The notes below the pieces were generated by a model that saw only the letters and a program-made list of their open reading frames with translations, did not search any database and was not told where the DNA came from. Positions 8,674-18,221 of a stretch of DNA of 64,000 nucleotides are shown here, in pieces. Source of the stretch: Merdimmobilis hominis (lineage in GTDB: Bacteria; Bacillota; Clostridia; Oscillospirales; Ruminococcaceae); NCBI RefSeq assembly GCF_900104615.1, contig NZ_LT629939.1, forward strand, positions 1,909,441-1,973,440. Direction: 5' to 3'. Position 1 is the stretch's first letter. Every line of letters starts with the position of its first letter. A program made the position numbers and the translations under genes.

Positions 8674-9987
8674 ATGGCAGTATCCAAACAAGAACTCAAA
8701 CAAAGAGCAATCGCAGCAATTGACAAAAACCGGGACAAGATCATCGCCCTGGGCGATTCCATCTTCAGCGAGCCTGAGCTGGGCTACAAAGAGGTGAAAA
8801 CTTCCGCTAAGCTGAAAGCAGTATTTGACGAGCTGGGCTACAAATATCAGGATGGCGTGGCCATCACCGGTATTGTCGCCCCTCTGAAGGGCAAAGAGTC
8901 TAAGATCCGTGTCGCTGTCATGGGCGAGATGGATGCCGTTGTGGCTCCCGGTCACCGCTGCGCCAACAAAGAAACCGGCGCTGCCCACTCCTGCGGCCAC
9001 AACTGCATGTGCGCCGGCCTGGCTGGCGTTGCTTACGCGCTGAAAGATACCGGCATTATGGAAGAGCTCTCCGGCGATGTGGTGCTGATGGCTGTCCCCG
9101 CTGAGGAGTATGTGGAGATCGAGTATCGCAACGAGCTGCGCAAAGCTGGAAAGATCTGGTTCCTGGGCGGCAAACAGGAGTTCATCCGCTTGGGCGTGTT
9201 CGATGACATTGACATTATGATTATGCAGCATACCGCCAACACCGTTGATGGCATCCTGGCTTCTCCCGGCGGAGCTTCCAACGGCTTTGTGGGCAAGCTG
9301 GTCCGCTACATCGGCAAAGAGGCCCATGCGGGCGGCGCGCCCCACCTGGGCATCAACGCCCTCAACGCAGCCCAGATCGGCCTGATGGCTGTCAACGCCA
9401 ACCGTGAGACCTTCCAGGATAAAGACCACATCCGGGTCCATCCCATCATCACCAAGGGCGGCGACCTGGTCAACGTAGTCCCCGCTGACGTCCGCATCGA
9501 GACCTATGTCCGCGGCGCCAACGTCCCCGCAATTCTGGATGCTTCCGCCAAAGTCAACCGCGCCTTCAAGGCCGGTGCAGACGCTGTCGGCGCCAAGTGC
9601 GAGATCACCGAGCTGCCCGGCTACATGCCTGTTGTCACCGATAAGAACCTGGTAGAGATTATGACCGGCAACCTGGTTGAGCTGTTTGGTGCAGAGCATG
9701 TCAACACCAATCCCGCAGCAGGCGGCGGCTCCTCCGACGTGGGCGATGTTGCCAGCATCCTTCCCACTCTGCAGGCTGACATCGGCGGTGCAGAGGGCGA
9801 CTTCCACAGCGAGCGCTTTGAAATCGCCGATAAAGAGACCGCTTACCTGGGCGCTGCCAAGGCTCTGGTCATGACCGTGATCGACCTGCTGGCTGACGGT
9901 GCAGTCCTGGGCGAAAAGGTCAAGGCCGAGTTCAAACCTCAGATGACCAAGGAGCAGTACCTGAAAGAGTGGGGCCACATCGAATAA
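8674..9987 (+). CDS. M20-family amidohydrolase, array copy 2
   Basis: 437 residues; metal ligands Asp87, Cys107, His109, Glu144/145 and the C-terminal FHSERFE histidine are all kept. GEMDAVV replaces GELDAVV. The access loop after MQHTANT (about 188-205) is Gly/Ser-rich (ASPGGASNGF), and the glycine run before the C-terminal domain reads AAGGGSSDVGD. Strong site AGGAGGAGTTTAAA before ATG 8674, 45 bases after copy 1, so probably co-transcribed with it. Its central block is nearly identical at DNA level to copy 3. Confidence 0.88.
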   Translation: MAVSKQELKQRAIAAIDKNRDKIIALGDSIFSEPELGYKEVKTSAKLKAVFDELGYKYQDGVAITGIVAPLKGKESKIRVAVMGEMDAVVAPGHRCANKETGAAHSCGHNCMCAGLAGVAYALKDTGIMEELSGDVVLMAVPAEEYVEIEYRNELRKAGKIWFLGGKQEFIRLGVFDDIDIMIMQHTANTVDGILASPGGASNGFVGKLVRYIGKEAHAGGAPHLGINALNAAQIGLMAVNANRETFQDKDHIRVHPIITKGGDLVNVVPADVRIETYVRGANVPAILDASAKVNRAFKAGADAVGAKCEITELPGYMPVVTDKNLVEIMTGNLVELFGAEHVNTNPAAGGGSSDVGDVASILPTLQADIGGAEGDFHSERFEIADKETAYLGAAKALVMTVIDLLADGAVLGEKVKAEFKPQMTKEQYLKEWGHIE

Positions 9988-10020
9988 GCAATCCCCCCGC
10001 ATCTCCGTAACCAAGGGTGA

Positions 10021-10041
10021 GGCCGCCCCCTATGGGGCGGC
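10021..10041 (+). repeat. GC-rich intercistronic hairpin (copy 2/3)
   Basis: GGCCGCCCC / GGGGCGGCT stem without a T tract, in the 102-base gap. More like an mRNA-stabilising or processing stem-loop than a terminator. Confidence 0.5.
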
Positions 10042-10089
10042 TCATCCATGAGAGTTATACAGATAAAATAGGAAAGGGAGATTCAAGTT

Positions 10090-11412
10090 ATGGCGGTATC
10101 CAAACAGGAACTCAAGAGAAGAGCATGCGAAGCCATTGACAAAAATCGGGATAAGATCGTCGCCCTGGGCGATTCCATCTTCAGCGAGCCCGAGCTGGGC
10201 TACAAGGAGTTCAAAACCTCTGAAAAGATCAAAAAGGCCTTTGATGAGATGGGCTACAAATACCAGGATGGCGTGGCCATCACCGGTGTAGTCGCCCCCC
10301 TGAAGGGCAAAGAATCCAAAATCCGGGTCGCTGTCATGGGCGAAATGGATGCGGTAGTTGCCCCCGGCCACCGCTGCGCCAACAAAGAAACCGGCGCTGC
10401 CCACTCCTGCGGCCATAACTGCATGTGTGCCGGCCTGGTTGGCGTCGGCTATGCCTTCGCCGGCACCGGCATTATGGAAGAACTCTCCGGCGACGTTGTG
10501 CTGATGGCTGTCCCCGCTGAGGAGTACGTGGAGATCGAATACCGCAACGAGCTGAAAAAGGCTGGAAAGATCTGGTTCCTGGGCGGCAAACAGGAGTTTG
10601 TCAAACTGGGCGTGTTCGATGACATCGACATTATGATTATGCAGCACACCTCCACCTTTGATGGCACCGGTGTCAAGGGCGTCTGCGGCGGTACCGGCAA
10701 CGGCTTTATGGGCAAACTGGTCCGCTACATCGGCAAAGAGGCCCATGCGGGCGGCGCACCCCACCTGGGCATCAACGCCCTCAACGCAGCCCAGATCGGC
10801 CTGATGGCTGTCAACGCCAACCGTGAGACCTTCCAGGATAAAGACCACATCCGCGTCCATCCCATCATCACCAAGGGCGGCGACCTGGTCAACGTGGTTC
10901 CCGCCGACGTCCGCATCGAGACCTATGTCCGCGGCGCCAACGTGGATGCTATCCTGGATGCTTCCGCCAAAGTTTCCCGCGCTTTCAAAGCTGGTGCAGA
11001 CGCCGTGGGCGCCAAGTGCGAAATCACCGATCTGCCCGGTTACCTGCCCACCATCCAGAATTATGACCTGTTCGACATCATGTATGAGAACATGAAGGAA
11101 GTCTTTGGCGACGAGAAATTCGTCCGGTACGAGAACACCGCAGGCGGCGGCTCCACCGATGCCGGCGATATTTCCTACCTGATGCCCATGATCCACTCCT
11201 ACTTCATCGGCGCTGAAGGCATCGGCCACAGCGAAAACTACGAGATCGCCGACAAGGACATCGCTTACATCGCCGCAGCAAAATGCCTGGCTATGACCGC
11301 GATCGACCTGCTGGCCGATGGCGCAGAACTGGGCCTGAAGGTAAAAGCCAACTTCAAACCCACTTTCACCAAGGAAGAGTACCTGGAAAAATGGGGCCTG
11401 ATGACCAAATAA
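10090..11412 (+). CDS. M20-family amidohydrolase, array copy 3
   Basis: 440 residues; all metal-site residues present (GEMDAVV, AHSCGHN, VPAEEYVEIEY, GIGHSENYE). The loop after MQHTSTF reads DGTGVKGVCGGTGNGF, and TAGGGSTDAGD precedes the C-terminal domain. Site AAAGGGAGATTCAAGTT before ATG 10090. The stretch encoding YIGKEAHAGG through the ETYVRGAN region is almost the same as in copy 2 at third codon positions too, pointing to recent duplication or gene conversion. A hairpin with T-rich tail follows at 11427-11460. Confidence 0.88.
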   Translation: MAVSKQELKRRACEAIDKNRDKIVALGDSIFSEPELGYKEFKTSEKIKKAFDEMGYKYQDGVAITGVVAPLKGKESKIRVAVMGEMDAVVAPGHRCANKETGAAHSCGHNCMCAGLVGVGYAFAGTGIMEELSGDVVLMAVPAEEYVEIEYRNELKKAGKIWFLGGKQEFVKLGVFDDIDIMIMQHTSTFDGTGVKGVCGGTGNGFMGKLVRYIGKEAHAGGAPHLGINALNAAQIGLMAVNANRETFQDKDHIRVHPIITKGGDLVNVVPADVRIETYVRGANVDAILDASAKVSRAFKAGADAVGAKCEITDLPGYLPTIQNYDLFDIMYENMKEVFGDEKFVRYENTAGGGSTDAGDISYLMPMIHSYFIGAEGIGHSENYEIADKDIAYIAAAKCLAMTAIDLLADGAELGLKVKANFKPTFTKEEYLEKWGLMTK

Positions 11413-11426
11413 CCTGGAGCGTCAGA

Positions 11427-11460
11427 ATGCCGGTAGAAGTATTTCTACCGGCATTTGCTT
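11427..11460 (+). terminator. Hairpin/terminator after copy 3
   Basis: ATGCCGGTAGAA / TTCTACCGGCAT perfect stem followed by TTGCTT; probably a partial terminator inside the array. Confidence 0.65.
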
Positions 11461-11508
11461 CATAACAACAAAGCCGGCTTTAAGGCCGGAGCAAGGGAGG
11501 TACTACTT

Positions 11509-12834
11509 ATGGCAGCATCCAGAGAAGAATTAAAGAAAAGAGCCTGTGAAGCCATCGACAAAAACCGGGATAAGATCATCGCCCTGGGCGAATCCATTAT
11601 GATGGAGCCGGAACTGGGCTACAAGGAGTTTAAAACCGCCGATAAGGTGAAAAAAGTCTTTGATGAGCTGGGCTTCCAGTACCAGGACGGTGTGGCCATC
11701 ACCGGCGTCATCGCCCCCCTGAAGGGCAAAGAGTCCAAGATCCGGGTTGCCGTCATGGGCGAGCTGGACGCTGTGGTCGTTCCCGGCCACGCCCTGTGCA
11801 ACAAGGAGACCGGCGCGGCCCACTGCTGCGGCCACAACGCCCAGATCGCCTCAATGGTGGGTGTGGGCTACGCTCTGGCCGGCACCGGCATCCTGGAAGA
11901 GCTCTCCGGCGACGTTGTGCTGATGGCTGTCCCCTCGGAGGAATTTGTGGAGATCGAGTACCGCAACGAGCTGCGTAAAGCGGGCAAGATCCACTTCCTG
12001 GGCGGCAAACAGGAGTTTATCTACCTGGGTGTGTTCGATGACATCGACATGATGATTATGCAGCACACCTCCACCACCGAAAACGGCGATGAGGCGGGAA
12101 AAATCAAAGGCAACTGCGGCGGTTCCACCGGCCTTGGCTTTATGGGCAAACTGGTTCGTTACATCGGCAAAGAGGCCCATGCCGGCGGCGCACCCCACCT
12201 GGGCATCAACGCCCTCAACGCAGCCCAGATCGGCCTGGCGGCGGTCAATGCCAACCGGGAAACCTTCCAGGATAAGGACACCATCCGGGTCCATCCCATC
12301 ATCACCAAAGGCGGCGACCTGGTCAACGTGGTCCCCGCTGATGTCCGCATCGAGACCTATGTCCGCGGCGGCAACATGGAAGCCATCTTGGACGCCTCCG
12401 CCAAGGTGGACCGGGCCTTTAAAGCCGGCGCTGACGCGGTGGGCGCCAAGTGTGAGATCACCAACCTGCCCGGTTACCTGCTCCCTTATGAAAGCGAGGA
12501 GCTTAAAGACGTGGTTTGGGAGAATATGCACGCCCTGATGGGGGATTCCGCAGTGCGCAACGGCTCGGGCGGCTCCACCGATGCCCAGGACCTGTCTCAG
12601 ATCATCCCTGTGGTCCACATGCGGATCGGCGGCGCCAAAGGCATTGGCCACGGCGCCAACTACGAAATTGTGGACAAGGAGATGGCTTACATCACCGCGG
12701 CTAAGATTCTGGCCACCACTGCTATCGACCTGCTAGCAGAGGGCGCTGTCCTCGGCCAGAAGGTAAAAGACAACTTTAAAGCCCCCATGACCAAAGAACA
12801 GTACCTGCGGGATTGGGGCGGGTTGGACCTGTAG
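11509..12834 (+). CDS. M20-family amidohydrolase, array copy 4
   Basis: 441 residues. Differs from the others around the first metal motif: PGHALCNKETG instead of PGHRC, AHCCGHNAQ with two adjacent Cys, and PSEEFVEIEY instead of PAEEY. The C-terminal ligand sits in GIGHGANYE, lacking the usual HSE. It carries the longest access loop (TSTTENGDEAGKIKGNCGG) and a shortened segment before NGSGGSTDAQD. Start ATG at 11509 behind GGGAGGTACTACTT; the longer frame from 11455 runs through a hairpin and has no site. These changes fall around the substrate pocket and suggest altered specificity. Confidence 0.88.
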   Translation: MAASREELKKRACEAIDKNRDKIIALGESIMMEPELGYKEFKTADKVKKVFDELGFQYQDGVAITGVIAPLKGKESKIRVAVMGELDAVVVPGHALCNKETGAAHCCGHNAQIASMVGVGYALAGTGILEELSGDVVLMAVPSEEFVEIEYRNELRKAGKIHFLGGKQEFIYLGVFDDIDMMIMQHTSTTENGDEAGKIKGNCGGSTGLGFMGKLVRYIGKEAHAGGAPHLGINALNAAQIGLAAVNANRETFQDKDTIRVHPIITKGGDLVNVVPADVRIETYVRGGNMEAILDASAKVDRAFKAGADAVGAKCEITNLPGYLLPYESEELKDVVWENMHALMGDSAVRNGSGGSTDAQDLSQIIPVVHMRIGGAKGIGHGANYEIVDKEMAYITAAKILATTAIDLLAEGAVLGQKVKDNFKAPMTKEQYLRDWGGLDL

Positions 12835-12852
12835 CCAACCGGAACACAGCGG

Positions 12853-12890
12853 GGAGGGTTTTCTTTGTTTTCGCTGGAGAACCCTCCCGC
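12853..12890 (+). terminator. Hairpin between copy 4 and the PF04909 amidohydrolase
   Basis: GGGAGGGTTTTC / GAGAACCCTCCC stem with a T-rich loop but no T tail. Weak as a terminator, possibly a processing site. Confidence 0.4.
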
Positions 12891-12986
12891 CAGTGAGAAC
12901 CGCAATAGGTCATGGCAGCTCCAATCCAAAATAGATATAGACTGCATTCATGCAACAGCCCCCAAGGCGAGAAAGGAAAATACCCC

Positions 12987-13808
12987 ATGAAAATCATCGA
13001 CGCCCATCTTCATCTTTTCCCCTCTGAACCCAAGACCGACGCTATGGCACAGGGAGTGGGCCACCAAAATTCAGTTGCTCATCTCCGGCAGGCATTTGGG
13101 GAGTTGGATATCGTCCACGGTGTGGTGATGGGCAACCGCAGTCTCGAAGTGGGGTACCACAACTATCCCGCCGACCTGTTCCACTATTGCGTGGGGCTGG
13201 ACAGCGTTTTGATGGATCAGGGGGATCGGGTGATCCCCGATTTGGCCGCCCAAGTGGAGGAGCACTTAAAGCGTGAGGAGTGCTGCGGGGTGAAGCTTTA
13301 CCCCGGGTACAACAAAATCTGGCTCTCTGACCCGGTGTACCAGCCGGTCTATGAACTGGCTGCCCACTATGATAAGCCGGTGGCCGTCCACATGGGTTTG
13401 ACCGCCCACCCCAGAGCCCATCTAAAATACTGCCACCCCTTGGCCTTGGACGAGGTGGCCGCCGACCACCCCGAAACCCAGTTCGTCATGTGCCATTTCG
13501 GCAACCCGTTTTTGGAAGCGGCGGCAGCGGTGGTGGAGAAAAATGCCAATGTGGCCGCCGATCTCTCCGGCCTCTTGGAGGGAAGGGTGGACCTGCCCCG
13601 CTACTTCCGGGAGCAATCCGGGTATGTGGGGTTGCTGCGCACTTGGCTCACCGCCATCTGCCAGTGGGATGATATCCTATATGGCACCGATTGGCCCATT
13701 GTCAACCTGGGGGAGTACATCGCCTTTATCAAGGGCATTGTGCCGGAGGAGCACTGGGAGCAGGTGTTTTTCTGCAATGCCAACCGGATTTACCGGCTGA
13801 ATCTGTAA
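12987..13808 (+). CDS. Metal-dependent amidohydrolase (PF04909-type TIM barrel)
   Basis: 273 residues, cytosolic, unrelated in fold to the M20 enzymes around it. It begins MKIIDAHLHLF with the HxH metal motif at the end of strand 1. Further barrel residues are GVKLYPGYNK, AVHMGLTAHP, MCHFGNP and the terminal Asp in LYGTDWPI. PF04909 enzymes hydrolyse or decarboxylate small aromatic and lactone-like substrates. Start ATG at 12987 behind GAAAGGAAAATACCCC; the frame extends to 12912 without a site. Only 35 bases separate its stop from copy 5, so the two are surely co-expressed. Its insertion inside the array suggests it works on the same compounds or on a product of the M20 reaction. Confidence 0.85.
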   Translation: MKIIDAHLHLFPSEPKTDAMAQGVGHQNSVAHLRQAFGELDIVHGVVMGNRSLEVGYHNYPADLFHYCVGLDSVLMDQGDRVIPDLAAQVEEHLKREECCGVKLYPGYNKIWLSDPVYQPVYELAAHYDKPVAVHMGLTAHPRAHLKYCHPLALDEVAADHPETQFVMCHFGNPFLEAAAAVVEKNANVAADLSGLLEGRVDLPRYFREQSGYVGLLRTWLTAICQWDDILYGTDWPIVNLGEYIAFIKGIVPEEHWEQVFFCNANRIYRLNL

Positions 13809-13843
13809 TATTCTATTGATTTTATACGGAAAGGAAGTATTTC

Positions 13844-15163
13844 ATGAGCATGACCAAAGAGCAACTGAAGCAGAAAGCCTGTGAGGCCATCGACCAGAAC
13901 CGGGAGAAGATCGTAGCCCTGGGACGTTCCATCTTCAGTGAGCCGGAGCTGGGCTACAAGGAGTTCAAAACCGCCGACAAGGTGAAGAAGGTCTTTGACG
14001 AGCTGGGCTATGCGTATCAGGACGGGGTGGCCATCACCGGCATTGTCGCCCCCCGCAAGGGCCGCAAATCCAATATCCGGGTGGCGGTCATGGGTGAGCT
14101 GGATGCGGTAGTTGCCCCCGGCCACCGCTGTGCGGACCCCAAAACCGGCGCTGCCCACTCCTGCGGCCACAACGCCCAGATCGCCTCGATGGTGGGGGTG
14201 GCTTACGCCCTCAAGGACACCGGCATCATGGAAGAGTTGGATGGCGACATCGTGCTGATGGCCGTCCCCTCGGAGGAATATGTGGAGATCGAGTACCGCA
14301 ACGAGCTGAAGAAGGCTGGAAAGATCTGGTTCCTGGGCGGCAAACAGGAGTTCATCAAACTGGGCGTCATGGATGACATCGACATGATGGTCATGCAGCA
14401 CCTCACCACCCCGGAATATGCCTATGAGGGCAAAAAGGTCCTTTGCGGCTGCGGATCCAACGGCTTTGTGGGCAAGCTGATCCGCTACATCGGCAAAGAG
14501 GCCCATGCGGGCGGCGCGCCCCATCTGGGCATCAACGCCCTCAACGCGGCCAACATCGGCTTGGCGGCGCTGGCTGCCCAGCGGGAGACCTTCCAGGACA
14601 AAGACCACATCCGGGTACACCCCATCATGAACAAGGGCGGCGACCTGGTCAACGTGGTCCCTGCCGACGTACGGCTGGAGACCTATGTCCGCGGTTCCAA
14701 TATGGAAGCCATTCTGGATGCCAGCTTTAAGGTGTCCCGTGCCTTCAAAGCGGGCGGTGATGCGGTGGGCGCCCAGTGCGAGATCACCGACCTTCCCGGC
14801 TACCTGCCCACCATCGAGGCCATGGAACTCAACGAGCTGATGGCCGGCAACCTTTCCGGCCTCATCGGTGAGGAGAATGTGGCGGTCACCGGCCCGGCCA
14901 ATTCTGGGTCTACTGACCAGGGCGACCTCTCCTACATCATGCCCACCGTTCAATCCTTCTTTGCGGCGGCCTCTGGCATCGGACACAGCGAGAGCTATGA
15001 GATCGCCGACGAAGAGCTGGCATATATTGTCCCCGCTAAGGCGATGGTGATGACCTGTATCGACCTGCTGTGGGATGGCGCGGCCAAGGGCATTGAGGTG
15101 AAAAACAACTACAAGCCGGAGATGACCAAAGAGGAATACCTGAAAAAGTGGGGCAATATGTAG
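13844..15163 (+). CDS. M20-family amidohydrolase, array copy 5
   Basis: 439 residues; GELDAVV, AHSCGHNAQ, VPSEEYVEIEY and GIGHSESYE give the full metal set. The access loop reads TPEYAYEGKKVLCGCGSNGF. It differs from its sisters in the normally invariant helix (ALNAANIGLAALAAQRE) and in VRLETYVRG. ANSGSTDQGD precedes the C-terminal domain. Site AAAGGAAGTATTTC before ATG 13844. Confidence 0.88.
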   Translation: MSMTKEQLKQKACEAIDQNREKIVALGRSIFSEPELGYKEFKTADKVKKVFDELGYAYQDGVAITGIVAPRKGRKSNIRVAVMGELDAVVAPGHRCADPKTGAAHSCGHNAQIASMVGVAYALKDTGIMEELDGDIVLMAVPSEEYVEIEYRNELKKAGKIWFLGGKQEFIKLGVMDDIDMMVMQHLTTPEYAYEGKKVLCGCGSNGFVGKLIRYIGKEAHAGGAPHLGINALNAANIGLAALAAQRETFQDKDHIRVHPIMNKGGDLVNVVPADVRLETYVRGSNMEAILDASFKVSRAFKAGGDAVGAQCEITDLPGYLPTIEAMELNELMAGNLSGLIGEENVAVTGPANSGSTDQGDLSYIMPTVQSFFAAASGIGHSESYEIADEELAYIVPAKAMVMTCIDLLWDGAAKGIEVKNNYKPEMTKEEYLKKWGNM

Positions 15164-15187
15164 CCCTCAACCAACCGGAAGAAGGGG

Positions 15188-15241
15188 AGGGGCCGCACCT
15201 GCGGCCCGCCCGTCTTGATACACGCGGGGCACCCCCGCTTG
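15188..15241 (+). repeat. Two GC-rich hairpins between copies 5 and 6
   Basis: GGGCCGC-ACCT-GCGGCCC near 15190 and GCGGGG-CA-CCCCGC near 15225, neither with a T tract. Candidate mRNA processing or stability elements. Confidence 0.45.
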
Positions 15242-15265
15242 AGACAAAGAGAGGAAGTGCTGCAA

Positions 15266-16567
15266 ATGAGCGTATCCAGAGAAGAACTGAAAAGAAGAGC
15301 CTGCGAAGCAGTAGACAAAAACCGGGACAAGATCATCGCCTTCGGCGAATCGGTCTTTGCAGAGCCGGAACTGGGCTTCAAAGAGTTCAAGACCTCCGCC
15401 AAAGTGAAAAAAGCCTTTGAGGAGATGGGCGTCGCCTACACCGATGGCCATGCCATCACCGGCGTCATCGCCCCTTTTAAAGGCAAGGAATCCAAGCTGA
15501 AAGTGGCCCTGATGGGCGAGCTGGACGCAGTTGTCTGCCCCGGCCACCGCTGCGCAGACCCGGTCACCGGCGCTGCCCACTCCTGCGGCCACCATGTGCA
15601 GATTGCCTCCATCATCGGCTGCGGCCTGGCGCTGAAAGACAGCGGCATCATGGATGAACTGTCCGGCGACATCGTGCTGATGGGCGTCCCCGCCGAGGAG
15701 GGCGTGGAACTGGAATACCGCGCCGGCCTGATCAAGGAGGGCAAGATCCACTTCCTGGGCGGCAAACAGGAGTTCATCTATGAGGGCGTGTTTGACGACA
15801 TCGATATGATGATCATGCAGCACACCATGGTGGACGAGAATGTCAAGGCCACTGCCGGCGGCGCTGTCGGCAAGGGCTTCATCGCCAAATACATCCGCTA
15901 CATCGGCAAAGAGGCCCATGCGGGCGGCGCGCCTCACCTGGGCATCAACGCCCTCAACGCGGCCCAGATCGGCCTGATGGCCATCAACGCGCAGCGGGAA
16001 ACTTTCCAGGATAAGGATTCCGTCCGGGTCCATCCCATCATCACCAAGGGCGGCGACCTGGTCAACGTAGTCCCCGCCGATGTCCGCATCGAGACCTTCT
16101 GCCGCGGCAACAATGAGCCCGCCATCCTGGACGCCTCCAAGAAGGTGGATCGGGCCCTGAAAGCCGGCGCCGACGCCGTGGGCGCTCAAGTGGAGATCAT
16201 CGATCTGCCCGGCTACATGCTTCCCTATGAGCATCTGCCCCTGAAAGAGCTGGTCACCGAGAACCTGGAAGCCCTGGTAGGCAAAGAGAATGTGGGCCCC
16301 GGCGTTGGTTACACCACCGACGCCAACGACGTCGCCCATATTGTTCCCACCGTCCACGCCTGCATCGCCGGTGCGGCCGGTGTGGGCCACAGCTCGGAAT
16401 ATGAGATCACCGACAAAGAGAACGCTTACATCGTCGCCACCAAGATGATGCTGATGAGCTGCATCGACCTGCTGGCAGATGGGGCTGAGCGCGGTCTCAA
16501 AATCAAGGAGAGCTGGAAGGCCCCTTACACCAAGGAGCAATACCTCAAGGAGTGGGGAAACCTGTAA
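15266..16567 (+). CDS. M20-family amidohydrolase, array copy 6
   Basis: 433 residues, the shortest copy. It has AHSCGHHVQ, and VPAEEGVELEYRAGL where the others have EEYVEI.YRNEL, so the residue after the catalytic pair is Gly instead of an aromatic. The usual GGSTDxGD is replaced by GVGYTTDANDVAH. The C-terminal ligand is in GVGHSSEYE. The access loop reads MVDENVKATAGGAVGKGF. Start ATG at 15266 behind AGAGAGGAAGTGCTGCAA; an upstream in-frame codon at 15215 has no site. A strong terminator follows, so this may be the end of the first transcription unit. Confidence 0.88.
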   Translation: MSVSREELKRRACEAVDKNRDKIIAFGESVFAEPELGFKEFKTSAKVKKAFEEMGVAYTDGHAITGVIAPFKGKESKLKVALMGELDAVVCPGHRCADPVTGAAHSCGHHVQIASIIGCGLALKDSGIMDELSGDIVLMGVPAEEGVELEYRAGLIKEGKIHFLGGKQEFIYEGVFDDIDMMIMQHTMVDENVKATAGGAVGKGFIAKYIRYIGKEAHAGGAPHLGINALNAAQIGLMAINAQRETFQDKDSVRVHPIITKGGDLVNVVPADVRIETFCRGNNEPAILDASKKVDRALKAGADAVGAQVEIIDLPGYMLPYEHLPLKELVTENLEALVGKENVGPGVGYTTDANDVAHIVPTVHACIAGAAGVGHSSEYEITDKENAYIVATKMMLMSCIDLLADGAERGLKIKESWKAPYTKEQYLKEWGNL

Positions 16568-16587
16568 GAGCAGCGCCAATACGTAGG

Positions 16588-16620
16588 AAAAGGGACCGCT
16601 TTCGGCGGTCCCTTTTTGTT
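16588..16620 (+). terminator. Intrinsic terminator after copy 6
   Basis: GGGACCGC-TTTC-GGCGGTCCC followed by TTTTTGTT. It splits the array into at least two transcription units. Confidence 0.9.
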
Positions 16621-16762
16621 GGAAGGAGCCTGTGGCAGCCAGGCGGAGCCACCTTATAAAAAGGGGGAGAACTCCCGGTTGGTTGGAATTCATAATATTA
16701 ATAAAAATACTGGTGAAATGGGCCATTCCCTGGGCAGAACCGGAAATTTTGGAAAAAACCAG

Positions 16763-16791
16763 TTGCCGAACTTCCAAAATTCGTTTATACT
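16763..16791 (+). promoter_or_regulatory. Promoter for array copies 7 and 8
   Basis: TTGCCG-N17-TATACT in the 335-base gap, 111 bases before the copy 7 start. The rest of the gap (16621-16762) shows no gene. Confidence 0.65.
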
Positions 16792-16902
16792 TAAAGAGCA
16801 TAAGGGGCTGTTTTGTCCGTCCTGCACATACAGTTCCCTCAATTTCCCTCTTCTAGAAAGAGGGGTGCTGCACTTTTAAGATGGAAAGGAAGATTGTTTA
16901 TT

Positions 16903-18210
16903 ATGGCGACTAGAGAAGAACTCAAACAGAGAGCTTGCGAAGCCATCGACAAAAACCGTGACAAGATCATCGCTTTGGGCGATGCGATTTTCTCCGAGCC
17001 TGAGCTGGGCTACAAGGAGTTTAAAACCGCTGAAAAGGTGAAAAAAGCCTTTGACGAGATGGGTTATACATACACCGACGGCCACGCCATCACCGGCATC
17101 ATCGCTCCTTTGAAGGGCGGCGAGTCCAAAGTGAAGGTCGCCATCATGGGCGAGCTGGACGCCGTTGTCGCCCCCAACCACCGCTGCGCCAACAAAGAGA
17201 CCGGCGCTGCCCACTCCTGCGGCCACCATGCTCAGATCGCCTCTATGGTCGGCGCTGCCTACGCCTTCAAAGACACCGGCATCCTGGAAGAGCTGGGCGG
17301 CGACGTGGTGCTGATGGCTGTCCCCGCAGAAGAGTATGTGGAGCTGGGCTACCGCAACGAGCTGCGCAAAGCTGGCAAGATCTGGTTCCTGGGCGGCAAG
17401 CAGGAGTTTGTCCGTTTGGGCCTGTACGATGACATCGACATCTGCGTCATGCAGCACACCGAGCTGGGCAATGTCATCAACTGCGGCCAGAAATACAACG
17501 GCTTTGTGGGCAAACTGGTGCAGTACATCGGCAAAGAGGCCCACGCAGGCGGCGCGCCTCACCTGGGCATCAACGCCCTCAACGCCGCCCAGATCGGTCT
17601 GATGGCTGTCAACGCCAACCGGGAGACCTTCCAGGACAAGGATCAGATCCGCGTCCATCCCATCATCACCAAGGGCGGCGACCTGGTCAACGTGGTCCCC
17701 GCCGACGTCCGCATCGAGACCTATGTCCGCGGCAACAACGTCCCCGCCATCCTGGACGGCAGCTTTAAAGTCACCCGTGCCTTCAAAGCCGGCGGCGACG
17801 CAGTGGGCGCCCAGTGCGAAGTCACCGAGCTGCCTGGTTATATGCCCTTCGTGGTCAACAACGAGCTGGATGACGTGATGTATCAGAACGCCCTGAAGCT
17901 GGTTGACACTGACAAGATCAAAGTCGACCTGGAAGGCCCTGGCACCGGCGGTTCCACCGACGCTGGCGACCTGTCCCACATCATGCCCATCATCCACGCT
18001 CATGTGGGCGGTGCGGAAGGCATTTTCCACAGCGAGAGCTTTGAGGTCCCGGACAAGGAGCTGGCTTACATCACCGCTGCCAAACTGCTGGCTACTACCA
18101 CCATCGACCTGCTGGCTGACGGCGCTGCCAAGGCCCTGGAGATCAAATCCCACTTCAAACCCCTCATGACCAAAGAGGAGTACCTGAAGGATTGGGGCCA
18201 CATCGAATAA
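16903..18210 (+). CDS. M20-family amidohydrolase, array copy 7
   Basis: 435 residues, numbering one lower than copy 1 at the N-terminus. Metal residues are in GELDAVV, AHSCGHHAQ, VPAEEYVELGY and GIFHSESFE. APNHRC replaces APGHRC. The access loop is the shortest of all (TELGNVINCGQKYNGF), and GTGGSTDAGD precedes the C-terminal domain. Start ATG at 16903 behind GGAAAGGAAGATTGTTT; the frame reaches back to 16813 without a site. It has its own promoter and is followed by a terminator. Confidence 0.88.
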   Translation: MATREELKQRACEAIDKNRDKIIALGDAIFSEPELGYKEFKTAEKVKKAFDEMGYTYTDGHAITGIIAPLKGGESKVKVAIMGELDAVVAPNHRCANKETGAAHSCGHHAQIASMVGAAYAFKDTGILEELGGDVVLMAVPAEEYVELGYRNELRKAGKIWFLGGKQEFVRLGLYDDIDICVMQHTELGNVINCGQKYNGFVGKLVQYIGKEAHAGGAPHLGINALNAAQIGLMAVNANRETFQDKDQIRVHPIITKGGDLVNVVPADVRIETYVRGNNVPAILDGSFKVTRAFKAGGDAVGAQCEVTELPGYMPFVVNNELDDVMYQNALKLVDTDKIKVDLEGPGTGGSTDAGDLSHIMPIIHAHVGGAEGIFHSESFEVPDKELAYITAAKLLATTTIDLLADGAAKALEIKSHFKPLMTKEEYLKDWGHIE

Positions 18211-18221
18211 TCTGCCTTGTA

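Noticed and set aside
8653..18201. Long antisense open frames (300-540 codons) opposite the M20 genes
   Set aside because: They mirror the sense genes copy for copy, have no ribosome sites, and translate to low-complexity Val/Asp/Gly/His strings caused by the codon bias of the sense strand.
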